From positions 81,245 to 145,244 of the forward strand of contig NZ_AOIB01000005.1 of assembly GCF_000337675.1 (NCBI RefSeq): 64,000 bases of DNA, in the 5' to 3' direction. A program made the position numbers and the translations under genes. Below the pieces are notes generated by a model. The model did not search any database, was not told the DNA's origin, and saw nothing but the letters and a program-made list of their open reading frames with translations. Source of the DNA: Natronococcus amylolyticus DSM 10524 (lineage in GTDB: Archaea; Halobacteriota; Halobacteria; Halobacteriales; Natrialbaceae). Positions 25,158-33,952 of the stretch are shown here, in pieces; within the stretch, counting starts at the first letter, position 1; each line of letters starts with the position of its first letter.

Positions 25158-25949
25158 TCACTCCCGCGTGTGTGATTCCAGGCTCGGCGGGCTCACCGGC
25201 TCGAGGTCGTGACTCGTAAGGTATTCCTCGAGGAACGTCGTCCGCTCGCGAATCTCCTCGGGTTCGTGGGCGTCGGTGCCGAGAGTCACGGAGACGTCGT
25301 ACGTCCGGAGGGCCTCGAGGAACTCCTCCGAGGGGTGGACGATCGACTCCTCTCGGGTCGCCCGGCCGGCGTTGATCTCGGGAACCGTCCGCGAGTCATC
25401 GAAGGCCCTCGCGACCCGCTCGTAGTGGTCGGTGGTCGTCCGTCCCTGTAGCGGCGGCGTGCGCTCGATCAGGTCGAGGTGGGCCGCAACGTCGAATAGC
25501 TCGGAGTCGATCAGCGCCACCAGCCGGTCGATGTAGTCGTCGACGACGGTGTCTCGATCGGACTCCGAGAGCCCCTCGAAGTTCGAGGATACCTGGACGT
25601 TTTCGCCCTCGACGGCGTGGACGCTGCCGATCGCGTACTGAAAGTTCGCTTCCTCGAGGAAGGCCGCAATCTCGTCCTCGTCCCGGGGGTCGTAGTCCAT
25701 CTCGACGGCGTCGTAGACGTCGATCCCGGTGTGCTCCCGAACCTGCTCGATCGCGTCGCGGCGCCGCTCGTAGGTGAGATCGAGGTTGAACGCGTAGCGG
25801 TTGCGAGTGGCGTTGGCCCGGTCGCGCGAGCTGATCGAACAGTGGTCAGTGAGGCCGATCCCCTCGAGTCCCGCCTCCTCGGCGGCCCGCACCATCCCCG
25901 GCAGAAAGGAGCCGTCGGAGTAGTTCGTGTGCGCGTGGAAATCGTACAT
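25158..25949 (-). CDS. PHP-domain phosphoesterase (histidinol-phosphatase-like)
   Basis: The 263-residue enzyme has the PHP metal sites: YDFHAHTNYSDGS (motif I), LTDHCS (II), an AIGSVHAVEG strand (III) and GTDAHEPEE near the end (IV). These bind three metals for phosphate-ester hydrolysis. Sequence type fits histidinol phosphatase or a phosphoesterase of unknown substrate; his genes are not adjacent, so the metabolic step is open. The long open frame upstream (to 26567) is the antisense of the AAA gene. ATG 25949 gives the canonical MYDFHAHTN start. Confidence 0.85.
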   Translation of the reverse strand: MYDFHAHTNYSDGSFLPGMVRAAEEAGLEGIGLTDHCSISSRDRANATRNRYAFNLDLTYERRRDAIEQVREHTGIDVYDAVEMDYDPRDEDEIAAFLEEANFQYAIGSVHAVEGENVQVSSNFEGLSESDRDTVVDDYIDRLVALIDSELFDVAAHLDLIERTPPLQGRTTTDHYERVARAFDDSRTVPEINAGRATREESIVHPSEEFLEALRTYDVSVTLGTDAHEPEEIRERTTFLEEYLTSHDLEPVSPPSLESHTRE

Positions 25950-26017
25950 ACCGGTTCGATGGAGCCCGAACAGTTGGTCGTTGCGCTCTCGACACCGAAC
26001 GGGGCCGGTCGACGCGG

Positions 26018-27415
26018 TCAGTGATCGTGGTCGTGGTCGTGACCGTGATCGTCGCCGCTGCCGTCGACGTCGCCGCCCGCCACGAGCGCGTCGTGGTCGC
26101 CGTCGATCATGTCCATGTTCTTCAGGTTGTCCCGCTCCTCGAACTCCTCGACGGCGTTGAGCAGGTCCTCCTGAGTGAGCATGGTGCGGTCCTCGGTCAG
26201 TGCCTCGAGGACGGCCTCCCGGAGCACCATCCGGAGGTCGCTGCCGGTCATTCCCTCGGTGGCATCGGCGATGAGTTCGGGGTCGAACTCGTCGATGCGC
26301 ATCTGTCGAGTGATGACCCGGAGGATGTCGGCCCGCATGTTGTAGTCGGGCTTGGGGAAGTTGACGATCTCGTCGAAGCGCCGCCAGGCGGCCGCGTCGA
26401 GCTGGTCGGGGTGGTTCGTCGCCCCGATCAGGAGCACGTCGTCCTGGATCAGCGAGATGTTGTCGATGCTCTTGAGCAGGGTGTTGACCGCGCGCTTCAG
26501 GGCGGCGTGTTCGTCGCTGCGCCGCGTTTTGGCGACGAAGTCGAACTCGTCGATAAAGAGGATACACGGTGAGAGCCGTTTGGCGACCTCGAACGTCTTG
26601 TCGACGTTCTTGGCCGTCTCGCCTAAGTACTGGCTCGTGATCATCGAGAGTTTGACCTCGACGAACGGGAGGTCCATGTCCTGGGCCAGCGCCTGTGCCG
26701 TCGACGTTTTGCCGGTGCCCGGCGGGCCGACGAACAGCAGCTTCCCGATCTCGCGCAGGCCGATCTCCGCGAGGTAGTCGCGGTGTTCGATCGCCTTCGC
26801 GATCTTGTCGATCTCGGCCTCCTGGCCCGCCGTCAACACGAGGTCGTCGAGCGTGACGTCGACCTCCTCGGGCGCGCGGACGTCGACGAGGTCGAGCATC
26901 TCCTCGTCGTCCTCCTCGTCGAAGTACTCCTCGAGCAGGCCGTCGATCCAGACCCGATCGGCCTGAATCGGCCGGTTTCGCTCGCGGGCTGCCTCATGGC
27001 TGACGTCGACGTCGTACTCGTCGTGTTCCGCGAAGTGTTTTGCAAGCGTCGGGTTCTCGAGCAGCCGTTCGTCGTCGGTCCGGTCGAGGTACCACTGTTC
27101 GGCCATCCCCTCCTCGGTGAACGTGATCGTTCCGGAGAACTCGTCGCGATCGGTGAACATCAGCCCCGAGACGGCCTCCCAGGGTCGATCGACGTCCGTC
27201 GCCTGTCGTGCGGTGGTGTTGGTCGCCGACAGCGGTCGGGTGATCCCGCCCCGCGTTCGACTGTCATCGTCGTCGTCCTCGCTCTCGTCGCTCCCGCCCG
27301 TCCAGAAGACGCGGCGGTACGACGGCGGGAGATCGTTCTCGTCCAGCGTCCTGTCGTCGGAATACACGCTCGTCGTGAGCACGAACTCGACGACATCGAG
27401 CGCTGCGTCACTCAT
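26018..27415 (-). CDS. Single-ring AAA+ ATPase with His-rich C-terminal tail
   Basis: The 465-residue protein has an N-terminal region of about 195 residues unlike proteasomal or CDC48 N-domains (MSDAALDVVEFVLTTSVYS, then an acidic stretch). One AAA domain follows, with Walker A GPPGTGKT, Walker B ILFIDEFD, sensor I GATNHPD and an Arg finger region AAAWRRFDE. The tail ends GDDHGHDHDHDH and could bind metal or be a linker. It probably remodels proteins. The next gene downstream is the PHP enzyme, 68 bases away. ATG 27415 was chosen over a start 25 codons upstream that is Arg-rich and lies in the shared promoter. Confidence 0.87.
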   Translation of the reverse strand: MSDAALDVVEFVLTTSVYSDDRTLDENDLPPSYRRVFWTGGSDESEDDDDDSRTRGGITRPLSATNTTARQATDVDRPWEAVSGLMFTDRDEFSGTITFTEEGMAEQWYLDRTDDERLLENPTLAKHFAEHDEYDVDVSHEAARERNRPIQADRVWIDGLLEEYFDEEDDEEMLDLVDVRAPEEVDVTLDDLVLTAGQEAEIDKIAKAIEHRDYLAEIGLREIGKLLFVGPPGTGKTSTAQALAQDMDLPFVEVKLSMITSQYLGETAKNVDKTFEVAKRLSPCILFIDEFDFVAKTRRSDEHAALKRAVNTLLKSIDNISLIQDDVLLIGATNHPDQLDAAAWRRFDEIVNFPKPDYNMRADILRVITRQMRIDEFDPELIADATEGMTGSDLRMVLREAVLEALTEDRTMLTQEDLLNAVEEFEERDNLKNMDMIDGDHDALVAGGDVDGSGDDHGHDHDHDH

Positions 27416-27524
27416 TCGGTCAACGTATTCTCTACGCACCCTTAACGTCGTCGTCACGCGGCGACGCTCGAAGGCCGGCTCGAGCGGCACAACGGTTTTG
27501 CTCCATTAGCTCACAGACGTACGC

Positions 27525-27893
27525 ATGAACGTGTTGCTGGGACTGGCCGGAAGCGACGAATCCATCACGGCGTTGCGCCGAACGATCGAACGAACCGACA
27601 ACGTCGGCGACGAGCTCACCGTCGCGGTCCTCGAGAAGGCCGACACGGATCGCTCCCAGGAGGAGATGTACCGCCAGGCCGAGAAGCTGCTCTCGGAGGC
27701 CAACCTCGACGCGGAGATCGAGCGCCTCGAGGGCGATCCGGGCGCCTCGCTGGTCAACTACGCCGAACAGGGCGAGTTCGATCAGCTGGTAATCGGCGGC
27801 GGCACCATCAGTCCGATGGGGAAGATTCAGCTGGGATCGATCACGGAGTTCGTCCTGTTGAACGCTCCGACGACGGTCAAGCTGGTGCGATAA
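27525..27893 (+). CDS. Universal stress protein (UspA family)
   Basis: The 122-residue single Usp domain starts MNVLLGLAGSDESITALRR and ends LGSITEFVLLNAPTTVKLVR. The C-terminal phosphate-binding loop is present in degenerate form (GGGTISPMGKIQLGS), so nucleotide binding is uncertain. It is shorter than most Usp proteins. It ends two bases before a GNAT gene and is probably co-transcribed with it. It is divergent from the AAA gene with a 109-base spacer. Confidence 0.85.
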   Translation: MNVLLGLAGSDESITALRRTIERTDNVGDELTVAVLEKADTDRSQEEMYRQAEKLLSEANLDAEIERLEGDPGASLVNYAEQGEFDQLVIGGGTISPMGKIQLGSITEFVLLNAPTTVKLVR

Positions 27894-27895
27894 CG

Positions 27896-28459
27896 ATGTC
27901 CGGGAGAGTGTATCCCGACACGGCATCGGGGTCGTTTCCCGCGCCGCCGTCGACCGCCGAGGACCAGTCGGATCGGCAGATCGAGTTCCAGGCCGTCGAC
28001 GAGTTCGAGGGCGAAGTGCTCGACGACACCGTCGAGATGTACGTCGAGTTCGACCCGACCGATCGCGCCCAGGGGATCCCGCCGACGGGCGAGACTCGGA
28101 TCCGCAACTGGCTCGAGACGATCGCCGAACACAGCGTCAACGTCGTCGCCCGACACGGCGAGGACGTGATCGGTCACGCCGTGCTCGTCCCCGACTCCGA
28201 CGACCCCGACTCGATCGAGGACGTCGGCGACGTCGAGTGGGAGCTGGCGATCTTCGTTCTCCAGGCCTACCAGCAGTCGGGGATCGGGACGCAGCTGTTG
28301 AAACACCTGCTCGGGCACGCGATCGAGCTGGGGATTACCCACGTCTGGCTGACCGTCGAGCGCTGGAACACGCCCGCGATCGCGCTGTACGAACGCGTCG
28401 GGTTCGAACCCACCGGCACCGAGAACTTCGAACAGGAGATGGGGATCCTGCTCGACTGA
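27896..28459 (+). CDS. GNAT-family N-acetyltransferase
   Basis: The 187-residue protein has a polar N-terminal extension of about 30 residues and a GNAT fold. The acetyl-CoA motif A is AIFVLQAYQQSGIGTQLLKH (Q-x-x-G-x-G-like), and motif B is WLTVERWNTPAIALYERVGFE. The substrate could be a protein N-terminus, polyamine or small amine. The gene begins two bases after the upstream usp gene, which suggests a two-gene stress operon. Confidence 0.88.
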   Translation: MSGRVYPDTASGSFPAPPSTAEDQSDRQIEFQAVDEFEGEVLDDTVEMYVEFDPTDRAQGIPPTGETRIRNWLETIAEHSVNVVARHGEDVIGHAVLVPDSDDPDSIEDVGDVEWELAIFVLQAYQQSGIGTQLLKHLLGHAIELGITHVWLTVERWNTPAIALYERVGFEPTGTENFEQEMGILLD

Positions 28460-28756
28460 CGATGGGTTGCGTTCGGAGACCGGAACGAATCCGATAGCGC
28501 ACAGCGATTCGTTCCGTACAGGCAGAGCAACTACCGGTGCAGTGCTCGGTATCTCCCGTTACTGTCCACGTCGAAGATTTCTTCGAGCGGGTCCGCGACC
28601 GTCATGGTACCACTCATTACGATCAGTGAGGAGTTTCATCGTTCGCACAATCGTCGGTGGCTGCCGGATCATCAGTAGATGCCTACTTTCCGCTGGAAGT
28701 GGTAGGCAACCATCGCACTTGGTAGCGTATAGCATTCGCATTGCCGAGGGCATCAG
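28460..28756. other. Intergenic region, possible short relic
   Basis: No strong gene is present in these 297 bases. A 28-codon minus-strand frame at 28531-28617 encodes MSGTMTVADPLEEIFDVDS and then RYRALHR. Its composition is acidic and haloarchaeal-like, so it may be the 5' scrap of a deleted gene. A GGTAGGCAACC / TTGGTAGCG stretch at 28700-28730 precedes the inverted repeat upstream of the oxidase. Confidence 0.35.
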
Positions 28757-28779
28757 TCCGTTCTCCGAGAGAGAACGGA
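28757..28779. promoter_or_regulatory. Perfect inverted repeat before FAD oxidase start
   Basis: Arms TCCGTTCTC and GAGAACGGA (nine bases each) flank a five-base loop CGAGA. The repeat ends 13 bases before ATG 28793, so it overlaps the expected transcription start region. It is either an operator or a leader hairpin. Confidence 0.5.
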
Positions 28780-28792
28780 GGAGAAGAAACCC

Positions 28793-30172
28793 ATGGCAAC
28801 GACAGACGATACAGAAGTCGAACAGTTCGGGGAGACGCTCCGAGGAGATCTGATCCAGCCAGACGACCCGGAGTTCGACGAGACGCGCATCATCTACAAT
28901 GCGATGATCGACAAGCACCCGCGGTTGATCGCTCGGTGTTCCAACGTCGCCGATGTGATCACAGCCGTGAACTTCGGGCGCGCTCACAACCTCGAAACGG
29001 TGGTTCGTAGCGGTGGCCACAACGGCGCAGGGTTGGCTACGGTTGACGATGGACTGGCTATCGACCTGTCGGATATGACTGGAGTCCGCGTCGATCCCGA
29101 GACACGGACCGTCCACGTCGAACCTGGCTGCACCTGGGGCGACGTCGATCACGCCACCCACGCGTTTGGGCTGGCAACGGTCAGCGGAATCATCTCGACG
29201 ACCGGCGTCGGCGGGCTGACGCTCGGCGGCGGGCACGGCTATCTGAGCCGCAAGTACGGGTTGACCATCGACAATCTACTGAGTACGGACGTCGTGTTGG
29301 CCGATGGGCAACTGGTTCACGCGAGCGAGAACGAAAACGAGGACCTGTTCTGGGCGTTACGCGGCGGTGGTGGCAACTTCGGCGTTGTCACCTCGTTCGA
29401 GTTCGAGTTGCATCCGGTCGAAACGGTCGTCGCTGGCCCGCTGTTCTGGCCGATCGACGACCTCGAGGAGACGATGAAGTGGTACCGCGAGTGGCTGCCG
29501 GAGCAACCCGAAGACGTCTACGCCTTCTACCTGATCCACGAGGTTCCGGGTGATCCCTTCCCGGAAGAGCTCCACGGTGAGAACGTCTGCGGCCTGATGT
29601 GGTGTTATCTGGGACCGGAAGAGGAGGCCGAGGACGTGATTCAGCCGGCACGAGACACCGCTGAACCGCTCTTCGAACACATCGATCCGATGCCGTATCC
29701 GGTAGTCCAGAGCATGTTCGACGATCTCTACCCCCCGGGCGACCACTGGTACTGGAAGGGGGATCTCGTGTACGAACTGACCGACGAGGCGATCGCCGAA
29801 CACGAGCGCTTCGCTGAGGTTCCGACTCCGAAGTCCGGGATGCACATCTATCCCATCGACCGCGCCGTCCACGAGATGGACGCGGACGCCACCGCCTGGG
29901 GGCATCGTGACGCGACCTACTCGATGGCGATCGTCGGCGTCGATCCGGATCCGACCAACGAAAAGCGGATCACCGACTGGACCAGCGACTACTGGGAGGC
30001 AGTCCACCCCCACACTGCCGGCGGCTCGTACGTCAACTTCATGATGGACGAGGGTGAGAAGCGGGTTCAGGCCTCCTATGGCGACAACTACGAGCGTCTT
30101 CGGGAGATCAAGGCGAACTACGATCCGGACAACTTCTTCCGGGTGAACCAGAACATCGAGCCGGCACGATGA
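28793..30172 (+). CDS. FAD-linked oxidase (BBE type), paralogue of the enzyme at 12360
   Basis: The 459-residue protein has the PCMH domain with the flavin-attachment His in VVRSGGHNGAG, and the GVGGLTLGGGHGYLSRKYGL segment. The C-terminal berberine-bridge motif is NYERLREIKANYDPDNFFRV. It differs from its paralogue in a longer middle region with LFWPIDDLEETMKWYREWL. Codon use is a little less GC-rich than neighbouring genes, and it lies against a mobile-element scar, so horizontal acquisition is possible. A nine-base inverted repeat directly upstream suggests specific control. The substrate is unknown. Confidence 0.88.
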   Translation: MATTDDTEVEQFGETLRGDLIQPDDPEFDETRIIYNAMIDKHPRLIARCSNVADVITAVNFGRAHNLETVVRSGGHNGAGLATVDDGLAIDLSDMTGVRVDPETRTVHVEPGCTWGDVDHATHAFGLATVSGIISTTGVGGLTLGGGHGYLSRKYGLTIDNLLSTDVVLADGQLVHASENENEDLFWALRGGGGNFGVVTSFEFELHPVETVVAGPLFWPIDDLEETMKWYREWLPEQPEDVYAFYLIHEVPGDPFPEELHGENVCGLMWCYLGPEEEAEDVIQPARDTAEPLFEHIDPMPYPVVQSMFDDLYPPGDHWYWKGDLVYELTDEAIAEHERFAEVPTPKSGMHIYPIDRAVHEMDADATAWGHRDATYSMAIVGVDPDPTNEKRITDWTSDYWEAVHPHTAGGSYVNFMMDEGEKRVQASYGDNYERLREIKANYDPDNFFRVNQNIEPAR

Positions 30173-30194
30173 GGGGGTTTACGGAAGTTCGAGG

Positions 30195-30240
30195 AGAAAG
30201 CCCCGCCGTTCACGGCGGGGATGAATCCGACAAAATCTAC
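30195..30240 (+). mobile_element. IS200/IS605-type right-end hairpin (relic 1)
   Basis: CCCCGCCG (30201-30208) and CGGCGGGG (30213-30220) form an eight-base stem with a TTCA loop, preceded by GAAAG and followed by ATGAATCCGAC. This has the form of the right-end hairpin of haloarchaeal tnpB-bearing IS605-like elements. No transposase frame accompanies it. Assignment is by recognition, not by search. Confidence 0.6.
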
Positions 30241-30264
30241 GTGAACCAGGTTTGACGTGCTACA

Positions 30265-30560
30265 CGAATGTTTTAACTCATATGATTGCGTATTATCATG
30301 TGACCGAGGCGGTCTACCCGCCCCACTAATCGGACAATATCGGGATTCCCCGATTTCACGCAGAAAGAACCTCGTTCTGTTGTGGAATCGGGGTGCAGCA
30401 AGAAGTACCTCCGACTCCCATGCCGGGATAGGAGTAACGGCTGGTTGGCACAGCCAGTAGCCGTCATCAGGGCCGCTACAAACCTTAAACATCCCAACTC
30501 AGCGGTGCGGTGCCGTGGGAATCTTCGCCCTTCAGGGCGGAGAGGATGTCAAGAGTGATC
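30265..30560 (+). mobile_element. IS605-like relic lacking tnpA and tnpB, highly structured
   Basis: The left part (TTTTAACTCATATGATTG to TATTATCATG at about 30300) resembles an IS605-like left end leading into a start codon, but the frame stops at once (ATG TGA). The right end has the hairpin CGCCC-TTCA-GGGCG at 30526-30539 followed by GAGAGGATGTCAAG, a typical right-end tail. Between them are nested stems: CCCCGATT (30348-30355) with AATCGGGG (30386-30393) enclosing AGAAC/GTTCT, and ACGGCT (30437-30442) with AGCCGT (30459-30464). With no transposase body it is a MITE-like scar or an omegaRNA-like remnant. Confidence 0.55.
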
Positions 30561-31034
30561 GAACCATCACTTTCGAACGGGATGCGGCGCTCACCATTCC
30601 TGTTAAAAAGTAGCCGCGAGTCGTCACCCTCGTTGACGACACGATCGCGGCGTTTCGTGCCGGAGACCCAGTGTCGATTCGACACCCAGACCGGGGGCGA
30701 GATCGACCTTCTCTATCCAGTCCGGACCGTCAGGCCTGGTGACGGAGATCGCTCACTCCCTATCTCGAGGATCGGAACGGCTGCCGCAATCCTCGAAGCT
30801 AGTGGCGTTCCGGCAGTGTTCCGTACACCCGGTCACGTCCACTTGCTGCGCGCAGCGCCTGGTCTGCTGGCCGATCAGTGAGGCCATACGTGACCCGAAG
30901 TTCGCGCTGTGTATTCAACACGGCCCTCTCGACAGCTCTACGAGCTGATCGAGGAGATTCCCCTAGGTGCGCCTATCCACGTAGCGGCCGAATTAGCGGG
31001 GTCCGGGGCGACGAAAGTGTGCTTCGCTCTCCCG
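30561..31034. other. Non-coding or decayed stretch next to mobile-element scar
   Basis: No recognisable gene is seen in these 474 bases. Short frames on both strands have stops and switch frame. One plus-strand frame from about 30909 reads LYELIEEIPLGAPIHVAAEL before running into the antisense of the usp gene, and may be a gene fragment. G+C is lower than the surrounding sequence, consistent with decayed inserted DNA. Confidence 0.4.
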
Positions 31035-31493
31035 CTACACCGAGAGGACGGGCTGGCTGGCGTAGGACAGCACGTACTCGGCGGCCTTCTCGAGGATCTC
31101 CGCCGAGGCGCCGGTGACGGGCTCACGGGGCAGGACAATAAAGTCGGCGTCGACGGCGTCGGCGGTGTCGAGCACGACGTTGCCCGGATGCCGAGTCTTG
31201 CGCGTCGTCGAGAACCCGTGGTCGACCGACGTCGACAGCGAGACGTCCTCGCTGTCGGCGATGTGACTAATGTCGTCGAGAAAGCCTCGTGTGCTGTCAG
31301 CGACGGCCTCCTCTTCGACGGTGCCGGCGTCTATCCCCTGTACGACGCCGCGACCGAGCACGAACAGCGCGTGGACCGACGCGTCGTAGCGGTCGGCGAC
31401 GGCGACGGCGTACTCGACGGCGGTCGCGGATTCCTCGCTCCCGTCGACCGGTGCGAGAACCGTGTCGACGGTAAACGACTCGCTGGCGTCCAT
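31035..31493 (-). CDS. Universal stress protein (UspA family)
   Basis: The 152-residue Usp domain starts MDASESFTVDTVLAPVDGSE and ends YASQPVLSV. It has the N-terminal DGSE loop, but the ATP-binding G-x2-G-x9-G(S/T) loop is altered (LPREPVTGASAEILEKAAE), so it may belong to the non-ATP-binding class. ATG 31493 has a T-rich box about 25-30 bases upstream. It is divergent from another usp gene, with 148 bases holding both promoters. Confidence 0.85.
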   Translation of the reverse strand: MDASESFTVDTVLAPVDGSEESATAVEYAVAVADRYDASVHALFVLGRGVVQGIDAGTVEEEAVADSTRGFLDDISHIADSEDVSLSTSVDHGFSTTRKTRHPGNVVLDTADAVDADFIVLPREPVTGASAEILEKAAEYVLSYASQPVLSV

Positions 31494-31610
31494 ACGCGGC
31501 AGTGTGTGTTCCGGCGACAAAAAGACTCCCCACCGTCCTCGAGCGGCGGGGACGCCACCGTGGCACGATTCGCCGCCCCGAAGCGGAGGCGCCTCGAGCG
31601 TGACGGGAGC

Positions 31611-31618
31611 GTTTAAGC
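31611..31618 (+). promoter_or_regulatory. TATA box for usp gene
   Basis: GTTTAAGC lies 24-31 bases before ATG 31642, indicating a leaderless message. Confidence 0.6.
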
Positions 31619-31641
31619 CCTGGCGCCCGTACGTGTCGGCT

Positions 31642-32088
31642 ATGTTCGATACGGTCGTCGTCGCCACGGACGGCTCCGACAGCGTTAGCCGCGCGGTCGA
31701 CGTCGCGCTCGACCTCGCCGAGAAGTTCGACGCCGAGGTTCACGTGCTCTCGGTAATCGACGCCAGCGAGGTCGACGCCTCGCCCGAACAGCTCCGCGAG
31801 GAACTTCGAACGGCACTCGAGACGACCGCCGACGCCGCCCTCGCCTCGGTCGAGAACCGAACCGACGGCGACGTCACCACCGCGGTTCGAGAGGGCCGAC
31901 CCGCCTCCGAGATCTGCGAGTACGTCCGGGAGGTCGACGCCGATGTCGTCGCCACCGGGACCCGCGGCCGCCACGGCGAGAACCGCCTCCTGCTTGGCAG
32001 CGTCGCCGAGCGCGTCGTTCGTCGCTCGCCCGTACCAGTGTTGACGGTCCGCCAGCTCGAGACGGCCGACGACGGCGCTGCGGCCTGA
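31642..32088 (+). CDS. Universal stress protein (UspA family, ATP-binding type)
   Basis: The 148-residue protein starts MFDTVVVATDGSDSVSRAVD. It carries a complete nucleotide loop GTRGRHGENRLLLGS and the C-terminal strand RRSPVPVLTVRQ, so ATP binding is likely, unlike the divergent neighbour. Usp proteins bind ATP and modulate stress survival. The start is fixed by the TATA box; the longer frame upstream lies in the neighbour's promoter. Confidence 0.9.
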   Translation: MFDTVVVATDGSDSVSRAVDVALDLAEKFDAEVHVLSVIDASEVDASPEQLREELRTALETTADAALASVENRTDGDVTTAVREGRPASEICEYVREVDADVVATGTRGRHGENRLLLGSVAERVVRRSPVPVLTVRQLETADDGAAA

Positions 32089-32145
32089 GTCGGGTCGGGG
32101 TCGTCGATCGGCGGGTACTTCCGGCCAGCCCGCCCAGTGGGGAGC

Positions 32146-33393
32146 ATGTACGAGGATCTCATCGACAGCGCTGACTTGCCGACCGCTCGCAAGTCGGTGC
32201 TCCCCGGAACCGGCTTCTTCCTCCCCGACGATTTAGAGGAGGATCTCGAGGACGAACAGACCAAGGCCGCCCTCGAGGGCGCCGAGGTCGCGGTCGTCGC
32301 CGACGCCGACGCCGACGGGCTGGCCTGCGTCGCCCTGCTCCGGGAGGCCTACGATGACGTTCAGAACGTCCCCGAGCCCGACGCGGACGGAGAGGACGCG
32401 GATGCCGAAGCGGCCGACGACGCCCACGAGGAGAACCTCGCGCTCGCTGCGGGAGAGGCCGACGATCCGCTCGCCGAACCCGAGCCGACGCCCCACGGCG
32501 TCGCGCTCATCCCCGCGAGTCCCCACAACGTCGAGGACGCGCTGGCGCGGGTCGCCGAGTACGCCGAGCCGGGAATCGATCTCTTCGTCTGTGATCTCTG
32601 TCCCGATCGGTACGAGTACGTCGACGAGGAGCTCGATGCAGCCCTCGAGACGGCCGACCGGGTCTCGTGGTACGACCACCACCAGTGGGGCGACGACGTC
32701 GCCGAGGCAGTTCGGGAGGCCGGCGTCGACCTCGTCGTCGGTGACTCCGAGGAGGAGTGTTCGGCCGACGTCGTCTACCGCTCGCTCGAGTACAACTTCG
32801 CCCCGATGTACGAGGAACTCGCGGCGGTGACACGGGATCACGACCTCTGGCTGCGCGAGGACCCCCGTAGCGACGATCTGGCCGACTACGCCTACTGGAC
32901 CGACCCAGCCGAGTACGTCGAGGTCGTCCGGGAGTACGGCGTCGACCTGCCCGAGTGGGTTCAGGAGTACCTGACCGAGCGCCGCGTCGAGAAGGAGGCG
33001 CTGATCGAGCAGGCGGTCGGTCGCTCGGAGTTCCGCAAGATCGGCGGCTACACCGTCGGGATCACCTACGGGCGCTGTTCGCAAAACGAGGTCGCCGAGA
33101 CGATGCGCGAGCGCGGGGCCGACGCCTCGATCATCGTCAAACCCGCCGGCTCCGCCTCGATCCGGGGAACCGACGAGTTCGAGCGCTGCCACGAGGTCGC
33201 CGGGCAGGTCAACGGCGGGGGCCACCCCAAGGCCGCGGGCTGCAAGCCCGACATCTACGACGACATGCTCGACTACGCGATGCACTGGACCTCTCGAGGC
33301 GCGGTTGCAAAGCAGGTGTTGCTCGACGCGTTCCGCGACGTCGCGGAGTCGGCGGACGAAGACGAGTCGTCCGACGCGTCCGACGACGCGTAG
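32146..33393 (+). CDS. DHH/DHHA1-family phosphoesterase
   Basis: The 415-residue protein has the DHH domain motifs DADADGLACVAL, CDLCPDRY and WYDHHQWGDD, binding two metals, and a DHHA1 domain with GGGHPKAAGC near residue 365. It is related to RecJ-like exonucleases and cyclic-dinucleotide or nanoRNA phosphodiesterases. An acidic insert of about 45 residues (about 75-120) splits the DHH domain. In haloarchaea such proteins can associate with replication, but no replication gene is next to it. GTG at 32137 is an alternative start three codons upstream. Confidence 0.88.
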   Translation: MYEDLIDSADLPTARKSVLPGTGFFLPDDLEEDLEDEQTKAALEGAEVAVVADADADGLACVALLREAYDDVQNVPEPDADGEDADAEAADDAHEENLALAAGEADDPLAEPEPTPHGVALIPASPHNVEDALARVAEYAEPGIDLFVCDLCPDRYEYVDEELDAALETADRVSWYDHHQWGDDVAEAVREAGVDLVVGDSEEECSADVVYRSLEYNFAPMYEELAAVTRDHDLWLREDPRSDDLADYAYWTDPAEYVEVVREYGVDLPEWVQEYLTERRVEKEALIEQAVGRSEFRKIGGYTVGITYGRCSQNEVAETMRERGADASIIVKPAGSASIRGTDEFERCHEVAGQVNGGGHPKAAGCKPDIYDDMLDYAMHWTSRGAVAKQVLLDAFRDVAESADEDESSDASDDA

Positions 33394-33449
33394 TCCCTCG
33401 AGATCGATCGGGACCGAGGACGCGTTCTCCCTTTCGGCGTCGGAGTCGA

Positions 33450-33923
33450 CTACCTCCCGGTGTCCCGTCGCCGGATAACGTTCGACGAGGTGATCGACAG
33501 CACGGTCGTCTCGTCGACGACAACGCTCCGGCCGAACGTGACGTAGCCGCGGTCGGATCGGCTCTCCGACGGGTTCTTCTCGAGCACCTCGACGCGAACG
33601 CGGAGCGTGTCCCCGGGACGAACCGGCTCGTGCCACCGCAGGTCGTCCATCCCGAGCCCGCCCATGTTCGCGACGCCGTCCTCGCCCTGGACGACGTCGG
33701 TGACGAACAGCCGTACCGACAGACAGAGCGTGTGCAGCCCGCTGGCGACCAGCTCGCCGAACATCGACTCCGCCGCCGCCTCTTCGTCGACGTGGAACGG
33801 CTGCGGATCGAACTGCTCCGCGAACTCGACGATCTCATCTTTCGTGACGGTGTAGCCACCGGTTTCGAAAACGTCGCCGACCGTCAGCTCCTCGTAGTAA
33901 CGTGTCACGGCGAACGGTTCCAC
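33450..33923 (-). CDS. MaoC-like hot-dog dehydratase
   Basis: The 157-residue single hot-dog domain contains the hydratase-2 signature YTVTKDEIVEFAEQFDPQPFH, with catalytic Asp and His at about residues 39 and 44, then HVDEEAA and the downstream ASGLHTL strand. Such enzymes hydrate 2-enoyl-CoA or hydroxyacyl-CoA compounds. No fatty-acid operon is adjacent. It converges with the DHH gene. Confidence 0.87.
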   Translation of the reverse strand: MEPFAVTRYYEELTVGDVFETGGYTVTKDEIVEFAEQFDPQPFHVDEEAAAESMFGELVASGLHTLCLSVRLFVTDVVQGEDGVANMGGLGMDDLRWHEPVRPGDTLRVRVEVLEKNPSESRSDRGYVTFGRSVVVDETTVLSITSSNVIRRRDTGR

Positions 33924-33952
33924 GAATATGGACGTAAATCGACCGGTGGGAG

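Noticed and set aside
26018-27415. Proteasome-activating nucleotidase (PAN) or CDC48
   Set aside because: There is only one AAA domain, no PAN coiled coil or C-terminal HbYX motif, and the N-terminal region does not match either family.
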